The notes under the pieces: generated by a model
The model's input: the letters and a program-made list of their open reading frames with translations, nothing else
Told to the model about the DNA's origin: nothing
Databases searched by the model: none
From: Candidatus Nitrosopumilus sp.
GTDB lineage: Archaea; Thermoproteota; Nitrososphaeria; Nitrososphaerales; Nitrosopumilaceae
Assembly: GCA_016784625.1 (NCBI GenBank)
Contig: JADHUF010000020.1
Coordinates: 1 to 17,176, forward strand
Length of the DNA: 17,176 bases
Reading direction: 5' to 3'
Part shown: positions 1 through 6,065 of the stretch, in pieces
Layout: each line of letters starts with the position of its first letter
How positions within the stretch are numbered: the stretch's first letter is position 1
Translations under genes and position numbers: made by a program

Positions 1-106
1 GAGGAATTACAATAATTCCATTTTTAATTAAATATTCAATTCCTTGAATGAATGAGTCATCATCAATTGAACCATCAGCCCACCAGCCTGCATTATTTTT
101 AATCCA
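1..106 (-). repeat. [15 protein letters not shown] DNA repeat, copy in P1 (distal, continues off window)
   Basis: Positions 1-106 are identical base for base to 148-253, with a period of 147 bp (49 codons). The repeat encodes one copy of the 35-residue [16 protein letters not shown] module plus the IPP linker. It may extend left beyond the window. Identity at synonymous sites means recent duplication or continuing gene conversion. Confidence 0.9.
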
Positions 107-1561
107 TGATGGAATTTCTTGAGAGTCTAAAGCATCTTGTGTAGTTGGAGGAATTACAATAATTCCATTTTTAATTAAATATTCAATTCCTTGAATGAAT
201 GAGTCATCATCAATTGAACCATCAGCCCACCAGCCTGCATTATTTTTAATCCAATTAGGAATAGAAATCTCATTTTGATTTGTAACTGGATTAATTACAA
301 TTGGAATAGTTGTTTTTGCAAAGATATTACCATCTAAATTTTTGAAATTTAGATTTACAATTCCTGTAATATCTTTAGGAATCAAAAATTCTGCAATACT
401 GTGTTTATCTTTAGAATCAGAACTAACTCTACTTTGTTCAAAAATTACTCTATCATTTTGAGTCATGGAAAAGTCATAGTTTGTAGCAATAGGTCTATTT
501 TTTAAGAAAATATCAGTTACATCAAAAATTATTTTTGCATTTGAATTAGATTGTAAATTCTCAGGTTCCCATGAAACAAGAATTCGAAATTGTCCATTTT
601 CAGTTACTGAGCTTAAATGAATATAATTACGATCTGGTTTGATCACAAAATTCATTCCATTTTGTTCTGTATTGTTTTCAAAAATATTCAACAACTCCTT
701 TTGGTTTATAATAAAATGAATAACACGATCATCTGCAAAAAAATCATCAATTGTAATAACTTGTTCAGACAATTTAACATCATTAACATACATTGTAAAT
801 CCAGATACTAACAAATCACCAAAAGTACTTGGTATTGAAATTTCTTCATGAACAACAGAAGTTTGGTTAATGTTTGATTGACTCCACTCAAATGGCATAA
901 AAAAACTAATTTCTTTTGAATTAGGATCATATTCAAAGTCTGAGATTTCATCATAATACGTTATAACATCAATGTATTGGTCACCAAAATTAGGATCAAC
1001 AATATCATGTCGAGTTGTTTGAGCAATAGAAATTCCTGAATTAAATACAAGAGGTTCTTCTAGTTGTTTTGAATATCCATCAGCTGTAAGTATGGTTATA
1101 TCAAATTTGTATAATCCACCCTCACTGAGTCTAGGTCCTTTGACATGAATCATTCTACTTTCAAATCCTAATAATGAACCAAAGAAATTACTTTCACTCT
1201 CTCCTTCTTCAAGTATTATAGAATCAGTTTCTTCAGATACAAAATTAAAGACTATGAACCCATTATCAGCCTTAAATGCTTGCTCAAATAGGAATTTATC
1301 ACCACGTTCAGACTTTATCAAAAAAGTAACATCTCGTAAAGTTATTTTAGAATTAAAATCAATTAGTGAAATTGATATTTGTTGGTCATCACTTGCATTA
1401 GGATCACTTACTGATGATGAAACTTCCAAAGTGACTTGTCTTCCATCTAATTCTACAGGAGGAAAAGTTTCACTTCCTAATCCATGACCATATACATAAT
1501 CAAATGTGAACACAAACAAAGATGAAATAATTAGAATTAAGACTAGTGATAAATTTCTCAA
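1..1561 (-). CDS. P1: secreted HGLG-family surface protein with tandem WIKNNAGWW modules (C-terminus cut by window edge)
   Basis: Function unknown. The reading frame is open from the window edge to 1561. The chosen start is TTG at 1561, one base after the stop of the upstream 68-residue gene. It gives a 25-residue signal peptide (MRNLSLVLILIIS..., ending VYG) and mature N-terminus HGLG, matching the signal lengths of paralogs P2 and P3. An in-frame ATG at 1606 would add 15 residues and overlap the upstream gene by 44 bp. The ectodomain (about residues 26-400) aligns by eye with P2 and P3 through MPFEWS, VVHEE (His238) and VIHF (His282), then an Ig-like sandwich beginning VSWEP. Two nearly identical C-terminal modules follow ([20 protein letters not shown]...), joined by an IPPTT linker; the second runs off the edge. 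P1 is probably co-transcribed with the 68-residue gene. Existence is near certain; the metal-binding idea is inference. Confidence 0.85.
   Translation of the reverse strand, partial: MRNLSLVLILIISSLFVFTFDYVYGHGLGSETFPPVELDGRQVTLEVSSSVSDPNASDDQQISISLIDFNSKITLRDVTFLIKSERGDKFLFEQAFKADNGFIVFNFVSEETDSIILEEGESESNFFGSLLGFESRMIHVKGPRLSEGGLYKFDITILTADGYSKQLEEPLVFNSGISIAQTTRHDIVDPNFGDQYIDVITYYDEISDFEYDPNSKEISFFMPFEWSQSNINQTSVVHEEISIPSTFGDLLVSGFTMYVNDVKLSEQVITIDDFFADDRVIHFIINQKELLNIFENNTEQNGMNFVIKPDRNYIHLSSVTENGQFRILVSWEPENLQSNSNAKIIFDVTDIFLKNRPIATNYDFSMTQNDRVIFEQSRVSSDSKDKHSIAEFLIPKDITGIVNLNFKNLDGNIFAKTTIPIVINPVTNQNEISIPNWIKNNAGWWADGSIDDDSFIQGIEYLIKNGIIVIPPTTQDALDSQEIPSWIKNNAGWWADGSIDDDSFIQGIEYLIKNGIIVIP
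148..253 (-). repeat. [15 protein letters not shown] DNA repeat, copy in P1 (proximal)
   Basis: This is the second copy of the 106-bp perfect direct repeat, partner of 1-106. Identity ends at the codon where the protein changes from PSW to PNW. Confidence 0.9.
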
Positions 1562-1562
1562 A

Positions 1563-1769
1563 CTACGTCCACTTATTTGGATCTTTTTTACGTATTTCTT
1601 TTCCATCAATAGTAATTTGATCTTGTTCTTCAAATACAGTATGCCATTTCCCATTACTTGGAAAAATTTTGTTCATTTCTTCAACCTTATCATTAGTTGG
1701 TGATTTGTTCATCAAAGCTCCCCATCTCATATTTGGGACTTTTGGCATGATATCATTGATGTCTTTCAT
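1563..1769 (-). CDS. 68-residue hypothetical protein
   Basis: I do not recognise this protein. It is a short, soluble, charged protein (MKDINDIMPKVPNMRWGALM...KDPNKWT) with no signal peptide, membrane segment, cysteine or obvious motif. It is supported as a real gene by its promoter: TATTTAAA at 1790-1797 lies about 25 nt upstream of the ATG, the right distance for a leaderless archaeal transcript. Its stop lies one base before the TTG start of P1, so it appears to be the first gene of a two-gene operon with that secreted protein. It lies between P1 and P2, two paralogous surface proteins. Composition looks like protein rather than a random open frame (few low-complexity runs, several Trp/Pro). 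Confidence 0.7.
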   Translation of the reverse strand: MKDINDIMPKVPNMRWGALMNKSPTNDKVEEMNKIFPSNGKWHTVFEEQDQITIDGKEIRKKDPNKWT

Positions 1770-1789
1770 TACATTATCACTACAGAATT

Positions 1790-1797
1790 TATTTAAA
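1790..1797 (-). promoter_or_regulatory. TATA box for the 68-residue gene and P1
   Basis: The minus strand reads TTTAAATA, centred about 25 nt upstream of the ATG at 1769. This is the spacing of an archaeal TBP site for a leaderless mRNA. It lies just beyond the stop codon of P2. Confidence 0.65.
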
Positions 1798-1800
1798 AAC

Positions 1801-3525
1801 CTATGATTGCACTCTCATAATTCCTTCTTTGATTAAGAATTGAATTCCTGAAACAAAGGAGTTATCATCAATTGAACCATCAGCCCACCAGCCTGCATTA
1901 TTTTTAATCCATGATGGAATTTCATTTGAACCAGTACTGGAACCTTGTGTAGTTGGAGGAATTTTTAGAATGTCTTCTTTGATTAAGAATTGAATTCCTG
2001 AAACAAAGGAGTTATCATCAATTGAACCATCAGCCCACCAGCCTGCATTATTTTTAATCCATGATGGAATTGTAGTAGGTAGTTGTGCATCAGGTATACT
2101 TGGAGTAGTTTTTGGAATACTAGGTCCAAGCTCAATAATTCCTGAACCAATTCCAGCAAACGTTTGGTTATAATCTAATCCTGTTCCATAAACTAGAATA
2201 TCGATTCGATATTGTCCCTGTGATGGAATATAGATTTCTTGAACATCAATTCCTTCTGTAGCAAGAATACCTGGATTTTGAGGATCATCACCTGAGAATC
2301 TTTCTAATTCTTGATCATTTTCATCAATAAATGAAATTGCATATCTGATATCCTTAATGAGGTCTCTATTTTCATCAAAGAATGTTATATCAAAAGGCAT
2401 CAAATCACCTGCACCATAACTTCCATCCCATGAAATGTTTATAGTTGTTGGAACTTCTGTTGGCGGGTTGGTTGAAGTATCTACAAGATAAAATTCAGTT
2501 GAACTTTTTGATACTTCACTTAGTGGAACTAGTTTCAAATCCATTTTTTTGTTATCATAATTATCTGATCCTAATGTTTCATTGATTTTTTTTAATTCAC
2601 TATTTGAAATAAGAAAATGAACAATGTTAGTATCGTCATATGAATATGGATCATTTAGTAATGCTCTCTGATCAATTTCTACACCATTAACATATCCTTT
2701 GAATTGTTTTCCTTCTGCATAAGGTGCAAATGTTTTTGGAATTCTGACTTCTTCATGAACTACTTGTACCAAATTAACATAGTCGGGACTCCAATCAAAT
2801 GGCATATCAAATGAAATTGCATTATTTGATTGATCAAATTTAAAATTATCAACATCATCATAGTATGTTTTTACAATAACTGGAACTTCTTCAGCATTTG
2901 CAGTTTGTATAAAAAAGTCTTGTTCCTGTGCAACACTAACAAAAGTGTCATAACTTAACCTTTCAGCTAGTACAGTTCTTGGACTAGTAGCTGCTTCAAT
3001 ATCAATTGTGATTTGGTATAACCCACCTTTTACAAATATTGGACCAGTAATTGTTGGTCGTCCACAAATATCCAAATTCTCATCAGTACATGCTTGTCCT
3101 TGTACGTATAGAGCACCAGGTGCACTAACATGTTCAGAACCACCATAAGTTGTACAATCCATAAGATTAATTTCATCACATCCAGATTGTGGCTTAAGTT
3201 TAACGTCTAATCTTCCATCTGGATCATAAAACAAATTTCTAGCTAAAAGCTCTCCGCTTTGCCATACTTCTACTCTGTATGTTACTTTATCAAGATTAAC
3301 ATCAGTTAATGTATCAAAAAAACGAACTTGCATATTAGCAGAATCAATTTCTCCTACTGTAATATCAGATGGGTTCAATTGTGTACGTACAGTAACTTCC
3401 ATATCACCAAAAGATATTGGTTCAGCTTGATCACCACCAAGTCCATGTCCAAATGCATTTGGGATAATAACAGGAATTGTAAAAATAGCAATTACTGTAA
3501 TGAATAATGCAAACTTGTTATACAA
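1801..3525 (-). CDS. P2: secreted HGLG-family surface protein with two WIKNNAGWW modules
   Basis: Function unknown; 574 residues. The start is TTG at 3525: no in-frame ATG lies between it and an upstream stop, and a TATA box (3548-3555) sits 26-27 nt upstream, fitting a leaderless mRNA. The signal peptide (about residues 1-26) ends AFG, giving mature His27 in HGLG. The ectodomain shares MPFDW, VVHEE (His257), GYVNGVE and IVHF (His303) with P1 and P3. An insertion unique to P2 carries four cysteines (116, 124, 146, 154) in two C-x7-C pairs, plausible disulfides outside the cell. An Ig-like sandwich (from ISWDG, about 375-480) is followed by two modules [19 protein letters not shown] (about 500-574). 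There is no C-terminal membrane segment. It is divergent from the CFI-box gene. Metal binding is inferred from the histidines. Confidence 0.88.
   Translation of the reverse strand: MYNKFALFITVIAIFTIPVIIPNAFGHGLGGDQAEPISFGDMEVTVRTQLNPSDITVGEIDSANMQVRFFDTLTDVNLDKVTYRVEVWQSGELLARNLFYDPDGRLDVKLKPQSGCDEINLMDCTTYGGSEHVSAPGALYVQGQACTDENLDICGRPTITGPIFVKGGLYQITIDIEAATSPRTVLAERLSYDTFVSVAQEQDFFIQTANAEEVPVIVKTYYDDVDNFKFDQSNNAISFDMPFDWSPDYVNLVQVVHEEVRIPKTFAPYAEGKQFKGYVNGVEIDQRALLNDPYSYDDTNIVHFLISNSELKKINETLGSDNYDNKKMDLKLVPLSEVSKSSTEFYLVDTSTNPPTEVPTTINISWDGSYGAGDLMPFDITFFDENRDLIKDIRYAISFIDENDQELERFSGDDPQNPGILATEGIDVQEIYIPSQGQYRIDILVYGTGLDYNQTFAGIGSGIIELGPSIPKTTPSIPDAQLPTTIPSWIKNNAGWWADGSIDDNSFVSGIQFLIKEDILKIPPTTQGSSTGSNEIPSWIKNNAGWWADGSIDDNSFVSGIQFLIKEGIMRVQS
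1824..1921 (-). repeat. [15 protein letters not shown] DNA repeat, C-terminal copy in P2
   Basis: These 98 bp are identical to 1974-2071, with a period of 150 bp (50 codons). The segment 1864-1923 is also identical over 60 bp to 59-118 in P1, so the module DNA is shared between paralogs as well as within genes. Confidence 0.9.
1974..2071 (-). repeat. [15 protein letters not shown] DNA repeat, N-terminal copy in P2
   Basis: This is the partner of 1824-1921, perfect over 98 bp. Both copies are in frame and encode [19 protein letters not shown] followed by [13 protein letters not shown]. Confidence 0.9.
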
Positions 3526-3547
3526 TGTTTTAATTATGTGAATTCCT

Positions 3548-3555
3548 TATTTAAA
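3548..3555 (-). promoter_or_regulatory. TATA box for P2
   Basis: The minus strand reads TTTAAATA followed by AGGAATTC. Its centre lies 26-27 nt upstream of the TTG at 3525, which supports that start and a leaderless transcript. A 17-bp palindrome sits 5 bp upstream of it. Confidence 0.7.
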
Positions 3556-3559
3556 GCTG

Positions 3560-3576
3560 GCATAGAATTTCTATGC
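3560..3576. promoter_or_regulatory. 17-bp perfect palindrome, candidate operator
   Basis: GCATAGAA-T-TTCTATGC has perfect 8-bp arms around one central base. It lies in the 111-bp region between divergent P2 and the CFI-box gene. It abuts the upstream side of P2's TATA box, where an archaeal dimeric regulator could block or recruit TFB. The regulator is unknown. Confidence 0.5.
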
Positions 3577-3607
3577 GTAATAATTTGTTTAGAAAAAGAA
3601 AGCACAA

Positions 3608-3615
3608 TTTTTATT
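3608..3615 (+). promoter_or_regulatory. TATA box for the CFI-box gene
   Basis: TTTTTATT is centred 25-26 nt upstream of the ATG at 3637, which indicates a leaderless transcript starting at that ATG. An out-of-frame ATG lies at 3630. Confidence 0.55.
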
Positions 3616-3636
3616 CATCATACTAAAACATGAATT

Positions 3637-4440
3637 ATGAAATTTTTATTTGTACTGTTACTTGTTCCACTTTTAATAATTCCAGCTTTTGCTGAATCTC
3701 AAACTTTACCAACTGAAAAAGGTACACTGGATGTTAAATTAACATATGATCCAATTAAGCCAAATATTCAAAACAAAATAAGTATTGATTTTATAAATCC
3801 CTTTACAAAAAATATACAAGTACATATTGACTATAATGTTGTAGTTTTAAAAGATGGTGAAACTGTTTTTGGACCAACCCCACTCATTCATACATCTGAA
3901 GGTTCTGTAAAAATTCCAATTGAGTTCAATCTTGGTGAAGGAGTATATTCTTTGGGTATTGGAGTAGAGGGGATTTTATTTTCACCAATTACACCAGAAA
4001 AAGTTTCTTTTGATATTGCAGTAGGAGAAACTCAATCCATTACACCGCCTGACAATAAAGAAAATGGTGGTTGTCTAATTGCAACTGCAACATATGGTTC
4101 AGAATTTGCACCACAAGTACAACAATTAAGAGAACTTAGAGATAATACAGTTCTAAAAACAAATTCAGGTTTAGCATTTATGACAACCTTTAATCAATTC
4201 TATTATTCATTTTCACCAACTATTGCAGACATAGAAAGAGAACAACCAGTTCTCAAAGAAGTTATGAAGGTAATTCTAACTCCAATGATATCATCATTAT
4301 CATTACTAAACCATGTAGACATTGATTCAGAGCCAGAAATGCTTGGATATGGCATATCTCTAGTTCTACTAAATATTGGAATGTATATTGGAATTCCTTT
4401 ATTTGGAATTCTAAAGTTGTACCAGTCTAGAAAAATTTGA
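3637..4440 (+). CDS. Membrane-anchored CFI-box-CTERM domain protein with Ig-like ectodomain
   Basis: This is a 267-residue secreted, membrane-anchored protein of unknown function. Residues 1-19 form a clear signal peptide (MKFLFVLLLVPLLIIPAFA). Residues about 28-130 form a beta-rich domain (VKLTYDPIKP...YNVVVLKDG) resembling the Ig-like sandwich near the end of P1, P2 and P3. At about 143 the motif GGCLIATATYGSEFAP begins, followed by LRELRDN and YYSFSP. This is the CFI-box-CTERM type region, here Cys-Leu-Ile rather than Cys-Phe-Ile. A hydrophobic segment (about 238-258) and basic RKI end suggest a C-terminal membrane anchor. The conserved cysteine immediately after the ectodomain suggests processing or attachment, but the mechanism is not known to me. 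The gene is divergent from P2 and followed by a T-rich terminator-like run. Confidence 0.82.
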   Translation: MKFLFVLLLVPLLIIPAFAESQTLPTEKGTLDVKLTYDPIKPNIQNKISIDFINPFTKNIQVHIDYNVVVLKDGETVFGPTPLIHTSEGSVKIPIEFNLGEGVYSLGIGVEGILFSPITPEKVSFDIAVGETQSITPPDNKENGGCLIATATYGSEFAPQVQQLRELRDNTVLKTNSGLAFMTTFNQFYYSFSPTIADIEREQPVLKEVMKVILTPMISSLSLLNHVDIDSEPEMLGYGISLVLLNIGMYIGIPLFGILKLYQSRKI

Positions 4441-4450
4441 TTCTTTTTTA
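4441..4450 (+). terminator. T-rich terminator-like tract after the CFI-box gene
   Basis: TTCTTTTTTA directly follows the stop codon. Short T tracts without hairpins terminate many archaeal transcripts. The next gene has its own promoter 17 bp further on. Confidence 0.4.
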
Positions 4451-4466
4451 GGAAATTCTAGTGAGG

Positions 4467-4474
4467 TTTTTATG
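4467..4474 (+). promoter_or_regulatory. TATA box for the cupredoxin gene
   Basis: TTTTTATG is centred 27-28 nt before the ATG at 4498, giving a leaderless mRNA. It lies downstream of the T-rich tract, so the cupredoxin is its own transcription unit. Confidence 0.55.
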
Positions 4475-4497
4475 TATCCCTACAAGTATTTTGTCTA

Positions 4498-5319
4498 ATG
4501 AAGACTAAAACAATTAGTTCTTTCTTGGTACTATTTGCTATTGTAGCTGGAATTGTTGCATCAACACCAGCTGCTTTTGCAGATCACTCAGAAGTTACAA
4601 TTGTAACGGCAGACGGTTCTGGCGCTCCAGGATGTGAAGAAACCGCAGACGGATGTTTCCTTCCAACTACCGCAACAGTAGATGTTGGTGGAGTTGTAAT
4701 AATGTCAAACACTGATACTGCAGCACATACATTCACATCAGGAGATCTAGCAGATTCTGATTCAGTAGGAAATCTATTTGATACCAGTTTGTTAATGGCA
4801 GGAGGTTCATATGAATACTCTCCAGATACAGTAGGTGAGATTCCTTACTTCTGTATGGTTCATCCTTGGATGCAAGGTGTAATCATAGTACAAGAAGCAG
4901 GAGCTGATGATGACGAAGCAATGCATGATGATGCAGAGTTAATGGTAACAATTACCGACTCAGCTGTTCTAGGCGGAACTCAAGTTGATCTTGAATTCAG
5001 CGAATTGCACGTCAATTATGAAATCACTGCAACACAAAATGGTGAAACAGTCTTACAAGAAACTGCACATTCAATGGAACTTACAGCATCTCATCAAATC
5101 GATGCAGTTGGATCCGATGAAAGTCCAATAGACATAGACATAGTTTCTTTAGGAATTGGTCCACCAGGTGATGAAGCCAATTGGACTGGACCAACAGGTT
5201 CAGTAGCAACTACACAAGTAGTTCCAGAATTTGGTACGATTGCAATGATGATATTAGTTGTCGCAATCATAAGCATCGTTGCAGTAACTGCAAAATCTAG
5301 AGTCGTTCCAAGATTTTAG
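4498..5319 (+). CDS. PEFG-CTERM anchored blue-copper (plastocyanin-like) protein
   Basis: A 273-residue extracytoplasmic electron carrier candidate. It has a signal peptide (cleavage likely after AFA, residue 28) and a cupredoxin domain (about 30-133) with type 1 copper ligands His77 (AAHTF), Cys119, His122 and Met125 (YFCMVHPWMQ). Cys46 and Cys53 could form a disulfide. An acidic linker (DDDEAMHDDAE, about 137-147) leads to a second beta-rich domain (about 148-230) without copper motifs. The C-terminus is a PEFG-CTERM sorting signal: PEFG near 243, a hydrophobic helix, then a basic tail. An archaeosortase would be expected to process it at the membrane. Ammonia-oxidising thaumarchaea use plastocyanin-like proteins where bacteria use cytochromes c, so a redox role is likely; a copper store or chaperone cannot be excluded. 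It is convergent with the next gene. Confidence 0.92.
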   Translation: MKTKTISSFLVLFAIVAGIVASTPAAFADHSEVTIVTADGSGAPGCEETADGCFLPTTATVDVGGVVIMSNTDTAAHTFTSGDLADSDSVGNLFDTSLLMAGGSYEYSPDTVGEIPYFCMVHPWMQGVIIVQEAGADDDEAMHDDAELMVTITDSAVLGGTQVDLEFSELHVNYEITATQNGETVLQETAHSMELTASHQIDAVGSDESPIDIDIVSLGIGPPGDEANWTGPTGSVATTQVVPEFGTIAMMILVVAIISIVAVTAKSRVVPRF

Positions 5320-5323
5320 GAAT

Positions 5324-5347
5324 TCCTCTTTTTCTATTTTCTTTTTA
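5324..5347 (+). terminator. T-rich terminator-like tract after the cupredoxin gene
   Basis: Runs of T (CCTCTTTTTCTATTTTC and beyond) follow the cupredoxin stop and extend into the 3' end of the convergent gene. This is typical of hairpin-less archaeal termination. Confidence 0.4.
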
Positions 5348-5972
5348 TTAATGCAATTATTGCTAAGATAATAGCTGCTGTAGCAATTGATAATCCAAAT
5401 ATTGCAAAGTCATATGCTTCTCCACCATTAGAGGATACAGAAGTTTCACCAGATTTTAGTTTTGAAACATCTTGTTGGAGAGAAGAAATTGCATTTTTTA
5501 GTGAAGTAAGATCTGCTGGTCCCTCACTACTAGTTAGAGGAAAATCTAAAACGGATGTACTTTCTACATCTTCAATTGGAATTTTTACATCAACAGGAGT
5601 GCCATTGATTTCTCCCTTCATATCCATAATGTAACTACCAGTTTTAGTTGGAATTACAGGTGAAAAATAGTAACCAGGTCTTGGATCAGAATTAATATCA
5701 ATTTTTTTGGTGGCACCACCATACATAGCTGTGGCCTCTAAATTTTTGAATACACTAGTTACTCCCATGTATGAGCCTTCAGTTTCTCCAGACTTAGTAA
5801 TTTTAAAGACAATATCATTTCTAATTCCTACAACAGGCGGTTCAATTCCCCAACCTACTTCAATTTGGTATGGTCCAACTTCTACAGTAGTATGTGCAAA
5901 AGATGGCACAATCATTCCAATTGAAAACAATAATGCAATAAAGCCAAAAATTGCTATCTTCACGACTATCAT
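5334..5972 (-). CDS. Secreted, C-terminally anchored envelope protein of the copper cluster
   Basis: This is a 212-residue protein I cannot assign to a named family. Residues 1-26 are a signal peptide ending PSFA, so the mature protein begins with His27 (HTTVEVGPYQIEVGWGIEPP). A beta-rich domain (about 27-145) carries YQIEVGWGIEPPVVGIRND and, later, PGYYFSPVIPTKTGSYIM, the look of an Ig-like or YtkA/FixH-like sandwich. A short coiled-coil-like stretch (SLKNAISSLQQDVSKLK) precedes a final membrane helix (about 190-208) and the basic end KRK. It is divergent from the CopC-CopD fusion and shares its 93-bp regulatory region, which suggests a common role in extracytoplasmic copper handling. The N-terminal His resembles CopC-type copper binding, but that link is inference. 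GTG at 5963 is an alternative start. Confidence 0.8.
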   Translation of the reverse strand: MIVVKIAIFGFIALLFSIGMIVPSFAHTTVEVGPYQIEVGWGIEPPVVGIRNDIVFKITKSGETEGSYMGVTSVFKNLEATAMYGGATKKIDINSDPRPGYYFSPVIPTKTGSYIMDMKGEINGTPVDVKIPIEDVESTSVLDFPLTSSEGPADLTSLKNAISSLQQDVSKLKSGETSVSSNGGEAYDFAIFGLSIATAAIILAIIALIKRK

Positions 5973-5976
5973 ATGA

Positions 5977-6007
5977 CAATTACACGTTATTATCTTTACG
6001 TGAATTG
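5977..6007. promoter_or_regulatory. 31-bp inverted repeat, candidate operator for the divergent copper genes
   Basis: The left half is CAATT-A-CACGT and the right half is ACGTG-AATTG, separated by 10 bp. The arms match over 10 bp with a one-base bulge. The element lies directly before the start of the 5972 gene and upstream of the copC-copD promoter, so one regulator could control both. Confidence 0.45.
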
Positions 6008-6034
6008 GTACAAATTTCGAATATATGAAAACTG

Positions 6035-6042
6035 TTTAAATT
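6035..6042 (+). promoter_or_regulatory. TATA box for the CopC-CopD fusion gene
   Basis: TTTAAATT is centred about 27 nt upstream of the ATG at 6066 and supports that start. A weaker AATATATG (6020-6027) has similar spacing to the in-frame ATG at 6051, which would only add MSENQ. Confidence 0.55.
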
Positions 6043-6065
6043 ATGAATTGATGAGTGAAAATCAA

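Noticed and set aside
1..253. CRISPR-like or satellite tandem repeat
   Set aside because: The period (147 bp) is in frame, and the repeats encode protein modules with a conserved reading frame. There are no short repeats with unique spacers.
1562..1606. ATG at 1606 as the start of P1
   Set aside because: It is possible, but it overlaps the 68-residue gene by 44 bp and gives a longer, charged leader. The TTG at 1561 matches paralog signal lengths and sits one base after the upstream stop.
617..1703. Short + strand frames within P1 and the 68-residue gene
   Set aside because: Low-complexity, Ile/Asn-rich products antisense to coherent coding sequence; shadows.
1..2071. EF-hand calcium loops in the WIKNNAGWW modules (D-G-S-I-D-D)
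   Set aside because: Only the D-G-x-I-D middle of an EF-hand matches. The first Asp pair and the final Glu are missing (Trp-Trp-Ala and Ser instead).
5707..5976. 89-codon + strand frame opposite the 5334-5972 gene
   Set aside because: It is antisense to a gene with a clear signal peptide and membrane anchor, and its product has no recognisable features.
5973..6065. N-terminal extension of the CopC-CopD protein from an ATG at 5973
   Set aside because: It would put 31 atypical residues before a clean signal peptide. The TATA box at 6035-6042 also points to the ATG at 6066.
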